From an uncultured Pelagibacteraceae bacterium (GTDB lineage Bacteria; Pseudomonadota; Alphaproteobacteria; Pelagibacterales; Pelagibacteraceae), in NCBI GenBank assembly GCA_902566805.1, contig CACFKJ010000008.1, positions 1 to 35,382 of the forward strand: a DNA stretch of 35,382 bases, in the 5' to 3' direction. Below, in pieces: positions 1 to 9,614 of the stretch; position 1 is the first letter of the stretch; every line of letters begins with the position of its first letter. The translations under genes and the position numbers were made by a program. Below the pieces are notes generated by a model that saw only the letters and a program-made list of their open reading frames with translations, did no database searches and was not told where the DNA came from.

Positions 1-2
1 AT

Positions 3-131
3 TCAGAGTCGGGTATTATAAATAGAAAATCAGGTGAATTAGTTCATGAAATTACAAGAAATGTAAAACAAGAAAATTCAGAAAAAGACATTTCTTTTTA
101 TTCATGTATAAAAAAAGAGGAAAATGCCTGA
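3..131 (+). CDS. C-terminal fragment of an upstream CDS (5' end outside window), unknown product
   Basis: Open frame from position 3 to TGA at 129-131: SESGIINRKSGELVHEITRNVKQENSEKDISFYSCIKKEENA*; the other two plus frames hit stops within the first ~25 nt. Confidence 0.5.
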   Translation, partial: SESGIINRKSGELVHEITRNVKQENSEKDISFYSCIKKEENA

Positions 132-165
132 TTTTTTTTTAATTAATTTGGTGTAAAATGCTGTT

Positions 166-543
166 ATGAAAAAATTTATTTTAAGTGTGTTTATCGTTTT
201 TTTTGTTGCATCCGCAGCTATGGCTCGTAGTACTGGATGCAAAGAAGGAAATTGTGAAAATGGGTATGGTAAATGGGTTTATACAGATAAAACAACTTAT
301 GAAGGCGAGTGGGTAAACACAAAAAAACATGGTCAAGGAACAGAAACTTGGCCAAATGGATATATTTACAAAGGTGAATTTAAGAATAGCGAGTGGAGTG
401 GGAAGGGTACATTAACTTTTCCAAATGGCGCAACTTATGTTGGCGAATGGGCTAATGGTTTTATGAATGGAAAAGGAACTTTTACCTGGTCTGATGGTAA
501 GGAAAAAACAGGCACCTGGGTAAATGGAAAATTACAAGAATAA
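166..543 (+). CDS. Secreted MORN-repeat protein
   Basis: N-terminal signal peptide (MKKFILSVFIVFFVASAAMA) followed by tandem MORN-like units: TYEGEWVNTKKHGQGTETWPNG, YIYKGEFKNSEWSGKGTLTFPNG, ATYVGEWANGFMNGKGTFTWSDG. Confidence 0.85.
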   Translation: MKKFILSVFIVFFVASAAMARSTGCKEGNCENGYGKWVYTDKTTYEGEWVNTKKHGQGTETWPNGYIYKGEFKNSEWSGKGTLTFPNGATYVGEWANGFMNGKGTFTWSDGKEKTGTWVNGKLQE

Positions 544-551
544 TTAATTCA

Positions 552-1103
552 ATGCTAAAAGATAATTATTTAAATAGATTAAAAGATTTACCAGAAACAG
601 TAAAACAGTTTGGGGGTCTCATTGTTTTAACAATTTTCATAATTTTATCTTTTAGTGTTTTAAATATTTATTGGGGTGGTGGAGATGAATTAATTAGAAA
701 AATGAAATTAGAAGAAGAAAGAATTGCAAAAGAAAAAAAACTTAATGCATTAATTTCAAAACTTCCATCTGGTATTCTAGTAACCTTTGATGGAACAGAC
801 AATCATAAATTGACTGATGAATTATATGAAGCAGTTTGTAATGCTACAAAACTTATTCCTCAACGAGCCATCATGGCTGCTCATTTTCTAAATTATGAAG
901 CGTATGAATTATACACTATCAATGGTAATAAAATTGATGATACATTTGTTAAATGGGACAAAGATAAAAATAAATGTTTTGCAGGTTATACAGTAAGTGG
1001 AAATAACGTCGGAGTAAATAAAACAGCAAAAGTTAGCGGTGAAGTTTTGAGTTTTTTAAGTACTGGTATTGATACCAGAGTATATTTTATTAAAAATTTT
1101 TAG
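552..1103 (+). CDS. Hypothetical membrane-anchored protein
   Basis: 183-aa ORF with one N-terminal hydrophobic segment (GLIVLTIFIILSFSVLNIYW) and a charged helix; starts 9 nt after the MORN gene. Confidence 0.6.
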   Translation: MLKDNYLNRLKDLPETVKQFGGLIVLTIFIILSFSVLNIYWGGGDELIRKMKLEEERIAKEKKLNALISKLPSGILVTFDGTDNHKLTDELYEAVCNATKLIPQRAIMAAHFLNYEAYELYTINGNKIDDTFVKWDKDKNKCFAGYTVSGNNVGVNKTAKVSGEVLSFLSTGIDTRVYFIKNF

Positions 1104-1167
1104 GGAGGAAAAGAATAATTATATAGATTTTATTTTAATTAAATTTCGTATAACTTATTAATATATT

Positions 1168-2199
1168 ATGAGTAATCCAGTAATTAAGTGTGAATCTGTT
1201 TACAAAATTTTTGGTGTGAATGCTAAAAAGATGCTTCGTGAGTCAAATGGAAATGTAGATGCAAAAAAATTTCAAGAAAATGGATGTATAGTTGGTGTGA
1301 ATAATGCTTCTTTTGAAGTTTCTAAAGGAGAAATGTTAGTTGTAATGGGTTTATCCGGCTCAGGTAAATCAACATTGTTGAGATGCATTTCTAGATTAAC
1401 AGATGCTACGGATGGAAAAATTTTTATAGAAGGACAAGATTTACTATCATTAAACAATAAAGAACTTATAGAACTTAGAAGAAACAAAATGGGAATGGTT
1501 TTTCAAAGTTTTGCTCTACTTCCTCATAAAACAGTTGTAGAGAATATTGCTTTTCCACTGCAAATTAAAGGAATTAAGACTGAAGACAGTATTAGTAAGG
1601 CAATGGACATGGTTAAACTCGTTGGACTTGACGGAAGAGAAAATTATTTTCCAAGAGAGCTTTCTGGTGGACAACAACAAAGAGTAGGTATAGCTCGATC
1701 ATTAGCTGTTGAACCTGATATTTGGTTTTTAGACGAACCATTTTCTGCGCTAGATCCGTTAATAAGAAAAGAAATGCAGGATGAATTTTTAAGACTTCAA
1801 GACAAATTACAAAAAACAATCATGTTTATTACTCATGATTTTGATGAAGCATTAAAATTAGCTGATCGTATTGCAATTATGAAAGATGGTATAATTGAAC
1901 AATTAGATACACCTGCAAATATTGTTTTAAATCCAGCAACTGAATATGTAAGGAAATTTACTGAGGAGGTGCCTAGAGAAAAAGTTTTATTAATACAAGA
2001 TGTAATGGACCCATCTACTTCTGATAATTTGGGTGATTTGAAAGTTTTAAAAGATGAAATTATTGAAAATGTAGCTGAAAAAATTTTAACTCAGGAAAAA
2101 ACAGTTGCAGTGGTGGATAATAACAAAAAAATTGTTGGCTCTATTAATCCGACAAAAATAATTAATACAGTTTTTGGAGGAAGAAAAAATAATAATTAG
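1168..2199 (+). CDS. Glycine betaine/TMAO-type (ProV/OpuAA-like) ABC transporter ATP-binding protein
   Basis: Walker A GLSGSGKST, Q-loop VFQSFALLPHKTV, signature LSGGQQQRVG, Walker B IWFLDEPFSALD; ProV-like N-terminal extension and C-terminal regulatory region. Confidence 0.92.
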   Translation: MSNPVIKCESVYKIFGVNAKKMLRESNGNVDAKKFQENGCIVGVNNASFEVSKGEMLVVMGLSGSGKSTLLRCISRLTDATDGKIFIEGQDLLSLNNKELIELRRNKMGMVFQSFALLPHKTVVENIAFPLQIKGIKTEDSISKAMDMVKLVGLDGRENYFPRELSGGQQQRVGIARSLAVEPDIWFLDEPFSALDPLIRKEMQDEFLRLQDKLQKTIMFITHDFDEALKLADRIAIMKDGIIEQLDTPANIVLNPATEYVRKFTEEVPREKVLLIQDVMDPSTSDNLGDLKVLKDEIIENVAEKILTQEKTVAVVDNNKKIVGSINPTKIINTVFGGRKNNN

Positions 2200-2202
2200 A
2201 TT

Positions 2203-4356
2203 ATGGAATTTATAAATAAATATCCAAAGTTATTTCAATGGTTGTTTTTATTGGTTGTTTTTTTTGCATTATGTTTTGCAATCGAGGTTCCAGAAACATA
2301 TAAATTTATACGGGGCCAAGCAGAATTTGTTAAAGATCCTAACCAAAGTTCGTTCGTCTTTCTTGGTAAAGAAGTAAGATATTACGCTTTTGATGTATTT
2401 TGGAGACTTCCCCCGTTACTTGGATGGCTACCTATCTGGATAAATGATTCATTGTTTTTCTTAATGAATGAATGGATGCCTATAGAGTTTTGGAATGAAG
2501 ATACGCAAGAATACAAAACAAGACCTTTAGTTTTACAAATAAGTAGAAATTTAACAGCGTTTATGACGTTTTTAATAGAGCTTATTAGAGAGATTTTATT
2601 AGGTGGACTTGAAACCATTGTTGCATTTACAAGTTGGGATTGGATAGACAAAAACCCTTGGGCAGAGTTGCCAGGTTTACCATGGACTATCGTTGCCGCA
2701 GGTGCAGCAATTCTTTCATATAAATTAAGCGGAAAGGGTTTAGCTATTTTTGCAGGCTTAACCATGGTTTACATTTCTATTTTTGGTCAATGGAAACCTT
2801 CAATGCAAACTCTTTCTTTTATATTAGTTGCAGCACCACTATCATTTATTTTTGGTTTAGGTTTAGGTATAGCCGCATTTAAGAGCAAACGTATTGAAAA
2901 AGCTTTATATCCAATACTCTTAGTTATGCAAACAATGCCACAATATGCAGTATTAGTTCCTGCATTAGTTCTTTTTGGAGTTGGTGATCATGCTGCAGTA
3001 ATTATTACTATGGTTGTAGCTGTTCCACCAATGATATTGTTAACAATTTTAGGTTTAAGAGCAATACCACCTGAAGTTATTGAAGCAGGTAGAATGAGCG
3101 GATGTAATAATTGGCAATTAATGTTTAAAGTTTTAATTCCAACTGCAAGAAGGGATATCTTAATTGGAGTAAACCAGGTCATAATGGTGTGTTTTTCAAT
3201 GGCGGTTATTTCTGCATTTATAGGTGCAAAAGGTTTAGGTTTTAACTTATTGCTAGCTTTAAACCAGTTGAATATCGGATTAGCCTTAGAAGCTGGATTA
3301 TGTATTAGTTTAATTGCAATTCTTTTAGATAAAATGTCTCTAGCTTGGGCAAATAAACAAACAGATTATTTTGGCAATCTTTCATTTTTACAAAGAAATA
3401 GAAATATTTTATTTTTTGCTGCAACGGTAATTATTGGGATTGTACTTGCATATATTGGAACTTTTTTGTTTAAGGGTAGTTACAATTATTTGTTTGAAAT
3501 TCCACACAATAAAGGAATATCAACAGCAGATTTCTGGAACAAAGGAGTTGATTGGATTTTTGATACCTTCTTTGTCTATATAAAAGCATTTAATACGTGG
3601 TTAATTCAAGATGTGCTTCAACCAATGAGAGCATTGTATTTAAGAATGCCAGCTGTAGCAACAATAGTTTTAGTTGTTGGAGCTGGATATTTAATTGGTG
3701 GTATTCGTTCTGCTTTAGTTGTTTGTGCATTAACTTTATTCATAGCATTAAGTCCATGGTGGGATAGAGCTTTGGTTACAGCCTACATGGCCACTTTTGG
3801 AGTTATTGTATCATGTATAATTGGATTTACAGTTGGAACTTTGTGTTTTCAAAATAAACATTCTGCAAGTTTTATGCTTGGAGTTTGCGATATATTTCAA
3901 ACTTTTCCTTCGTTCGTGTACTTAATTCCAGTGATGATGCTTTTTGGTATAACCGATACATCAGTTTTAATTGCCGTTATAGTCTATGCCACAATACCTG
4001 CAACAAGGTATACTATTGAAGGTCTAAGAAGTGTTCCTGTAGGTTTGCATGACGCTGCAACAATGTCAGGTGTAAATAAATTTCAAAGATTAACTAAGAT
4101 AGAATTTCCTCTAGCTTTTCCTCACATGATGCTTGGTTTAAATCAAACAATCGTATTTGCATTGTTTATGGTAATCATTGGAGCATTTATTGGAACCGAG
4201 GATTTAGGACAATATATTCTAAAAGCATTATCTGATAAAAAAGGAGCGGGCATAGGATTCACACTTGGAATTTGCGTTGCTTTTATAGGTTTAATATTTG
4301 ATAATTTAATTAGAACTTGGGTTGAAAAAAGAAAAAAACATCTTGGCATAAATTAA
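2203..4356 (+). CDS. Double-length ProW/TmoW-like ABC permease (two fused permease domains)
   Basis: 717 aa with two related BPD_transp domains: ...ILLVMQTMPQYAVLVPALVLFGVGD...EAGRMSGC... and ...GVCDIFQTFPSFVYLIPVMMLFGITD...DAATMSGV...; 3 nt after the ATPase. Confidence 0.92.
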   Translation: MEFINKYPKLFQWLFLLVVFFALCFAIEVPETYKFIRGQAEFVKDPNQSSFVFLGKEVRYYAFDVFWRLPPLLGWLPIWINDSLFFLMNEWMPIEFWNEDTQEYKTRPLVLQISRNLTAFMTFLIELIREILLGGLETIVAFTSWDWIDKNPWAELPGLPWTIVAAGAAILSYKLSGKGLAIFAGLTMVYISIFGQWKPSMQTLSFILVAAPLSFIFGLGLGIAAFKSKRIEKALYPILLVMQTMPQYAVLVPALVLFGVGDHAAVIITMVVAVPPMILLTILGLRAIPPEVIEAGRMSGCNNWQLMFKVLIPTARRDILIGVNQVIMVCFSMAVISAFIGAKGLGFNLLLALNQLNIGLALEAGLCISLIAILLDKMSLAWANKQTDYFGNLSFLQRNRNILFFAATVIIGIVLAYIGTFLFKGSYNYLFEIPHNKGISTADFWNKGVDWIFDTFFVYIKAFNTWLIQDVLQPMRALYLRMPAVATIVLVVGAGYLIGGIRSALVVCALTLFIALSPWWDRALVTAYMATFGVIVSCIIGFTVGTLCFQNKHSASFMLGVCDIFQTFPSFVYLIPVMMLFGITDTSVLIAVIVYATIPATRYTIEGLRSVPVGLHDAATMSGVNKFQRLTKIEFPLAFPHMMLGLNQTIVFALFMVIIGAFIGTEDLGQYILKALSDKKGAGIGFTLGICVAFIGLIFDNLIRTWVEKRKKHLGIN

Positions 4357-4360
4357 AATT

Positions 4361-5833
4361 GTGAAAAAATTTCTTGTTGCCATTGATCAAGGTACAACAT
4401 CATCAAGAACTATACTATTCGATGTAAAAGGCAATATAAGGTTTAAATCACAATTAGAGTTTAAACAATATTTTCCAAAAAATGGATGGGTAGAACATGA
4501 TCCAATGGAGATTTGGAATACTACATTGAAAACTTTGAAAAATGTTATTAAAAAAGCTTCAGATTTAAACGGAAAAATAATTAGTTTAGGAATAACAAAT
4601 CAAAGAGAAACAACTATTCTTTGGAATAAGAAAACTGGAAAACCTATTTACAATGCTATTGTTTGGCAAGATAGACGAACACAAAAATACTGTGAAAAAT
4701 TGAAAAAATATGAAAAAAATTTTAGAAAAAAAACTGGTTTATTTATTGATCCATACTTTTCTGCTACAAAAATAAAATGGATTTTGAATAATGTAAAACA
4801 AGCAAAAGAATTATTAAAATCTAATAATTTATTATTTGGTACTGTAGATAGTTATTTGATTTGGAAACTTACAAATGGTAAAATGCACTTAACAGAGGCA
4901 ACCAATGCAAGTAGAACAATGTTATTTAATATAAATAATAATAAATGGGATAAGGAAATTTTAAAAAAATTAAAAATACCATTAAACATTCTACCTAAAG
5001 TACAAAATTCTGCAGATAATTTTGGTTTAACAGATAAAAAAATTATTGGAAAAGAAATACCAATTTCGGCTGTATTAGGTGACCAACAAGCTGCCGCAGT
5101 AGGACAAACTTGTTTTGAAAGAGGATCAATTAAAAGCACATATGGAACAGGAGCTTTTGTAATTATGAATACTGGATCAAAAAAGATATTTTCAAAAAAT
5201 AAATTGTTAACAACTATTTGTTATAGATTACATGGAAAAAATACATTTGCTTTGGAAGGATCAATCTTTATTGCTGGAGCTGGTATACAGTGGTTAAGAG
5301 ATAAAATAAAATTAATTAATAATGCTTATGAGACAGAAAATATAGCTAGATCAAAAAAAAATAATGATGGAGTTTATATAGTACCTGCTTTTAGTGGAAT
5401 AGGTGCTCCTTATTGGAGATCTGATGCAAGAGGATTAATAACTGGTTTAACCAGAAACAGTGATTGGAAAAGTTTAGTCAGAGCTGTAGTAGAGTCTGTT
5501 GCATATCAAAGTTATGATCTATTCTATTCAATGAACAAAGATGGATTAAAACCTAATGCATTAAAAGTTGATGGAGGAATGGTTGCCAATAATTGGTTTT
5601 CTCAATTTTTATCGGATATTATTAATTTAAAAGTAACAAGGCCAAAAATACTAGAGACTACAGCTTTAGGAGTTGCTCTTTTTGCCGGATATCAAGCCGG
5701 AGAATTTAAGTCATTAACTCAAATAAAGAATATATGGAAAAAGGATAGAATCTTTTATCCAAAACTAAATAAATCATTGAGAAATAACTTATTGCAAGGA
5801 TGGAAACTAGCAATTAGAAAAACTTTAGCATAA
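4361..5833 (+). CDS. glpK: Glycerol kinase (GTG start)
   Basis: FGGY kinase motifs: AIDQGTTSSRTILFD, GWVEHDPMEIW, GITNQRETTILW, AIVWQDRRT, YGTGAFVIMNTG, PAFSGIGAPYWRSDARG, VDGGMVANNW. First codon is GTG. Confidence 0.93.
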   Translation: MKKFLVAIDQGTTSSRTILFDVKGNIRFKSQLEFKQYFPKNGWVEHDPMEIWNTTLKTLKNVIKKASDLNGKIISLGITNQRETTILWNKKTGKPIYNAIVWQDRRTQKYCEKLKKYEKNFRKKTGLFIDPYFSATKIKWILNNVKQAKELLKSNNLLFGTVDSYLIWKLTNGKMHLTEATNASRTMLFNINNNKWDKEILKKLKIPLNILPKVQNSADNFGLTDKKIIGKEIPISAVLGDQQAAAVGQTCFERGSIKSTYGTGAFVIMNTGSKKIFSKNKLLTTICYRLHGKNTFALEGSIFIAGAGIQWLRDKIKLINNAYETENIARSKKNNDGVYIVPAFSGIGAPYWRSDARGLITGLTRNSDWKSLVRAVVESVAYQSYDLFYSMNKDGLKPNALKVDGGMVANNWFSQFLSDIINLKVTRPKILETTALGVALFAGYQAGEFKSLTQIKNIWKKDRIFYPKLNKSLRNNLLQGWKLAIRKTLA

Positions 5834-5841
5834 TTTTAATT

Positions 5842-6870
5842 ATGAAAAAAATTTTGATAATAGGGGCAGGAGCCATGGGTTCTGCTTTTTCTGTACCATG
5901 CGTGGAAAATGGTAATGAAGTTACTTTATTAGGAACATTTTTAGAAGATGAGATAATATCAAATATTAAATCTAAAAATAATTTTCATCCCATTATAAAT
6001 ACAAATCTTCCTGAAAAAATTAATATTCATAACTTTGAAAATTTAAACAAAGTAACTAAAAATGGAATAGATATAATCGTAGTAGCAGTTAGCTCAGTTG
6101 GCATAGACTGGGTAGGTGAAGAAATTTCTAAATTTTATAAAGACGCGATACCAATAATTCTATTAACAAAAGGTCTATCAATAAATAATGATCAATTAAT
6201 AACTCTATCAGAAAAATTAGAATACAAATTAAATGAAAATGGACATAAAGAAGTAAATATTTCATCTGTAAAAGGCCCATGTTTAGCCTCAGGGTTAGCA
6301 AATAAAATGCGGACGGATACTATAATTGCAAATAAGGATGTTGGTGAAGCAAAAAAAATCAAAGAAATAATTGAAACAGAATATTATAAGTGTGAGATAT
6401 CAGATGATATATCAGGAGTAGAATTTTCATCTGCAATAAAAAATTTGTATTCAATGTTAATAGGTGGTTCGCAAGGTTTAAGCAATCCTTCAGCAGCAAA
6501 AGATATTCAAGAAAAGTTTTATTTAAATACAGCCGCCAGCTTAATTCATAGATCAATTTCAGAGATGGTAGAAATTGTTTCGTATTATTCAGGTAGACCA
6601 GAAACTGTATATGGTTTGGCTGGACTTGGAGATTTGTATGTAAGTGTTTCTGGTGGAAGAAATAGTAAAATGGGAAAGCTTTTAGGAAAAGGATATTTAT
6701 ACAATGAAGCTAAAAATAAATTTATGAAAGAAATAACTGTGGAAGGAGCTCAATTGGCTATAGATATAGGACCAAAATTAATTTCAAATTTTGAAAAAAA
6801 GAAATTCCCTCTTCTTTTTAGTATTTTAGAATGTATTTGTGAAAATAAAAAACTACGAATTGATTGGTAA
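5842..6870 (+). CDS. NAD(P)-dependent glycerol-3-phosphate dehydrogenase-like (GpsA family)
   Basis: N-terminal IIGAGAMGSAFSVPCVENGNEVTLLGT Rossmann motif; IILLTKGL, SSVKGPCLASGLANK, SSAIKNLYSMLIGG, YGLAGLGDLYVSVSGGRN match the GpsA family. Confidence 0.85.
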   Translation: MKKILIIGAGAMGSAFSVPCVENGNEVTLLGTFLEDEIISNIKSKNNFHPIINTNLPEKINIHNFENLNKVTKNGIDIIVVAVSSVGIDWVGEEISKFYKDAIPIILLTKGLSINNDQLITLSEKLEYKLNENGHKEVNISSVKGPCLASGLANKMRTDTIIANKDVGEAKKIKEIIETEYYKCEISDDISGVEFSSAIKNLYSMLIGGSQGLSNPSAAKDIQEKFYLNTAASLIHRSISEMVEIVSYYSGRPETVYGLAGLGDLYVSVSGGRNSKMGKLLGKGYLYNEAKNKFMKEITVEGAQLAIDIGPKLISNFEKKKFPLLFSILECICENKKLRIDW

Positions 6871-7034
6871 TGGATAATACAAAAATAAATATTATTGGAT
6901 GGATTTTATTTTTAATATCTGCAATTGGTTTTATAATGTCGAGTATTGGTAATTTTTGGGCTATGTTTGGAAGTATTTTCTTTTTTATTGGTTGCGTAGC
7001 TTTTCTTATACCTTTTTTTAGAAAACAAAAATAA
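6870..7034 (+). CDS. Small two-TM membrane protein (54 aa, below the ORF-track size cutoff)
   Basis: ATG at 6870 overlaps the gpsA-like stop (TAATG): MDNTKINIIGWILFLISAIGFIMSSIGNFWAMFGSIFFFIGCVAFLIPFFRKQK*; two hydrophobic segments. Confidence 0.55.
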   Translation: MDNTKINIIGWILFLISAIGFIMSSIGNFWAMFGSIFFFIGCVAFLIPFFRKQK

Positions 7035-7038
7035 ATTA

Positions 7039-8379
7039 CTATTTATTTTCTTTATTTAAAAAAGTTTTTAATGAATCGTCCATTGCTGTTGCCCAAGGTG
7101 TATGGTGTATAGGAGCAACAGAACCAGTAACAGGAGAGGAAAAAGATTTATTTCTATAGGTCATAATATTTTCTACCTTATGATGTTCCCATTCTTTAAA
7201 ATGCTTTCTAATTAATTCAAAGTCAATTTTTGGATAATCAGATAATTTATGAAGCTCTTTCGTATATTCAGTTTGAAAATCAATCATCTGTTCTGGATTT
7301 TCTAGTTTTTCCTCCAAAGCAACCCATTTATTAATATCTTTTTCTATGTCTGCATCATTTGGGATTTTTATTTTATTCATAATTATATCTCTCGCATACC
7401 ACGCCTGACAATCAAACATATTAAACGTATGAAACTGATCTTGCATGCCAAGATAAAGCAATTTGTGGTTATTTTGCCAAACAATACCTTTATACAATTT
7501 CGGTGGATATAATCTATTTCGAGTCTTTAATTTAAGATCTTCATCTAAGAAAGGAAAATGGTGAAGATATCCTGAGCATAATATTATTGCATCAGCTTCT
7601 TGTTTATGACCATCTTTAAAAATTGCTTTGTTTCCCTCTAATCTATCTAAATAATGTACTTCTTTTACTCCACTTGGCCATTTAAATCCCATAGCATTGT
7701 GTCTATAACCTATGGTTACAGTGTTCGCTCCATACTTATGACATTGGAGAGCTACATCTTCCGCTGAATAACTACTACCTAATACAATAACATTTTTACC
7801 TCTAAATTCTTCAGCATCTCTGAAATCATGTGAATGCATTATTCTGCCAGGAAAAGATTTCATTCCCGGGTATTCAGGTATAAAAGGTACTGAAAAGTGT
7901 CCAGTTGAAACAACTACATAATCAAATATTTCTTTAGAGAATTTTTCATTTTTTTTATCGAGTGAAGTAACTTCAAAATTATTTCCTTTAAAATTAACAT
8001 TAGTAACACTATGACTAAATCTAACTTTATTTTTTAATTTTCCTTTTTTAACTCTTCCAATAATGTAATTGTATAAAACTTCTCTTGGAGGAAAAGACGG
8101 AATAGCTTTCCCAAAATGTTCATCAAAAGAATAATCTGCAAATTCTAAACATTCTTTTGGTCCATTTGACCAAAGATATCTGTACATACTATTTGGCACT
8201 GGGTCGCCATATTGATCGGAACCAGTTCTCCAACTATAATTCCATAATCCACCCCAATCCTCTTGTTTTTCAAAACAAACAATTTCAGGTATTTTCTCAC
8301 CCTTTTTTTCTGCTTGTTCAAAAGACCTCAACATTGAGAGACCACATGGACCTGCTCCAATAATTGCTACTTTTGTCAT
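7039..8379 (-). CDS. tmm: Flavin-containing monooxygenase, probable trimethylamine monooxygenase (Tmm-like)
   Basis: FAD motif VAIIGAGPCGLSMLRSF; NADPH-site region VIVLGSSYSAEDVA; FMO-type SHDFRDAEEFRGK; Tmm-like block YGDPVPNSMYRYLWSNGPKECLEFADYSFDEHFGK. The track ORF reaches 8427, but an internal ATG at 8379 (MTKVAIIG...) is preceded by GAGGGA and is preferred. Confidence 0.82.
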   Translation of the reverse strand: MTKVAIIGAGPCGLSMLRSFEQAEKKGEKIPEIVCFEKQEDWGGLWNYSWRTGSDQYGDPVPNSMYRYLWSNGPKECLEFADYSFDEHFGKAIPSFPPREVLYNYIIGRVKKGKLKNKVRFSHSVTNVNFKGNNFEVTSLDKKNEKFSKEIFDYVVVSTGHFSVPFIPEYPGMKSFPGRIMHSHDFRDAEEFRGKNVIVLGSSYSAEDVALQCHKYGANTVTIGYRHNAMGFKWPSGVKEVHYLDRLEGNKAIFKDGHKQEADAIILCSGYLHHFPFLDEDLKLKTRNRLYPPKLYKGIVWQNNHKLLYLGMQDQFHTFNMFDCQAWYARDIIMNKIKIPNDADIEKDINKWVALEEKLENPEQMIDFQTEYTKELHKLSDYPKIDFELIRKHFKEWEHHKVENIMTYRNKSFSSPVTGSVAPIHHTPWATAMDDSLKTFLNKENK

Positions 8380-8456
8380 TAAACTTCCCTCATTAAATTC
8401 AAATTTATAAATGTATTTTACTAACAAAAAAGGGAAAATTGAAATAATATTTTATT

Positions 8457-9614
8457 ATGAAAATTAATTGGAATTATCCCACTTCTGTATGGTTAGGGGA
8501 TAATAGAATTAAAGATTTATCAAAAGCTTGCAATGATTTAGAAATATCCAAACCATTATTTGTAACAGATAAAGATCTAATAAATCTTGAAATGGTTAAA
8601 GATATAGTTTTAGATCTAAAAAAAATTTTTAATGATTTTACAATATTTTCAAATTTCGCAGGAAATCCAATTGGAGAAAATGTTGAGGAAGGAGTAATAA
8701 AATTCAAAGAAAATGGATGCAATGGAGTGATCGCTTTTGGAGGCGGGAGTGCTCTTGATGTAGGTAAAGCAATAGCATTCATGTCTGGACAAACAAGACC
8801 AATTTGGGATTTTGAAGATATTGGTGACCATTGGAAAAGAGCAAACCAAAAAAAAATTGCTCCAATTATTGCGATTCCAACAACTGCAGGAACAGGATCA
8901 GAAACTGGAAGAGCATCAGCAATAATAAATAAAAAAACAGGAATTAAAAAAATAATTTTTCATCCTAAAATTTTACCTTCAATAGTAATTTTAGATCCAG
9001 TATTAACAATTGATTTGTCTCCTAGATTGACTGCCGCAACAGGAATGGATGCATTAGCTCACAATCTTGAAGCCTTTTGTGCACCCGGTTTTCATCCAAT
9101 GGCAGATGGAATTGCAATTAAAGGAATGCAATTAATTAAAAAATCTTTATTAAACGCAGTAAAAAATGGAAATGATTTAGAAGCAAGAACTGATTTACTC
9201 GCAGCAGCAAGCATGGGATCTACGGCTTTTCAAAAAGGATTAGGTGCAATACATTCATTGAGTCATCCAGTTAATGCTCAGTTTAATATTCATCATGGAC
9301 TATCAAATGCAATTTTTATGCCATATGTATTAACTTTCAATAAAAATCTAATAGAAAAGAAAGTCATCTCTATATGCGATTATCTTAATTTAGATAAAAA
9401 TTTTGCCAGTTTTGTTAATTGGATTTTAGAGTTAAGAAAAGAACTTAAAATACCGCATAAACTTTCTGAAGTTATAGAAATAAATGAGAAACAAATAGAA
9501 GAACTCTCAAAAATGGCACTTGAAGATCCTTCAACTGCCTCAAATCCAATTAAAATGACGGTTGACGATATGAAAAAATTATATGAACATAGTATTTCTG
9601 GAGTTTTATTTTAA
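8457..9614 (+). CDS. Iron-containing (group III) alcohol dehydrogenase
   Basis: Fe-ADH motifs: FGGGSALDVGKAIA, IPTTAGTGSETG, DPVLTIDLSPRLTAATGMDALAHNLEAF, GLGAIHSLSHPVNAQFNIHHGLSNAIFMP (metal-binding His residues). Confidence 0.9.
   Translation: MKINWNYPTSVWLGDNRIKDLSKACNDLEISKPLFVTDKDLINLEMVKDIVLDLKKIFNDFTIFSNFAGNPIGENVEEGVIKFKENGCNGVIAFGGGSALDVGKAIAFMSGQTRPIWDFEDIGDHWKRANQKKIAPIIAIPTTAGTGSETGRASAIINKKTGIKKIIFHPKILPSIVILDPVLTIDLSPRLTAATGMDALAHNLEAFCAPGFHPMADGIAIKGMQLIKKSLLNAVKNGNDLEARTDLLAAASMGSTAFQKGLGAIHSLSHPVNAQFNIHHGLSNAIFMPYVLTFNKNLIEKKVISICDYLNLDKNFASFVNWILELRKELKIPHKLSEVIEINEKQIEELSKMALEDPSTASNPIKMTVDDMKKLYEHSISGVLF

Noticed and set aside
166-543. MORN repeats as a DNA-level tandem repeat
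   Set aside because: Similarity is at the protein level only; nucleotide repeats are not exact, so no repeat feature is reported.
2382-2765. 127-aa minus-strand ORF inside the double permease gene, and other short antisense ORFs (e.g. 1272-1487, 2988-3182, 4852-5139, 16867-17229, 20517-20765, 28707-28970, 31631-31894)
   Set aside because: All overlap confidently assigned genes on the opposite strand and show no recognisable domain; expected by chance.
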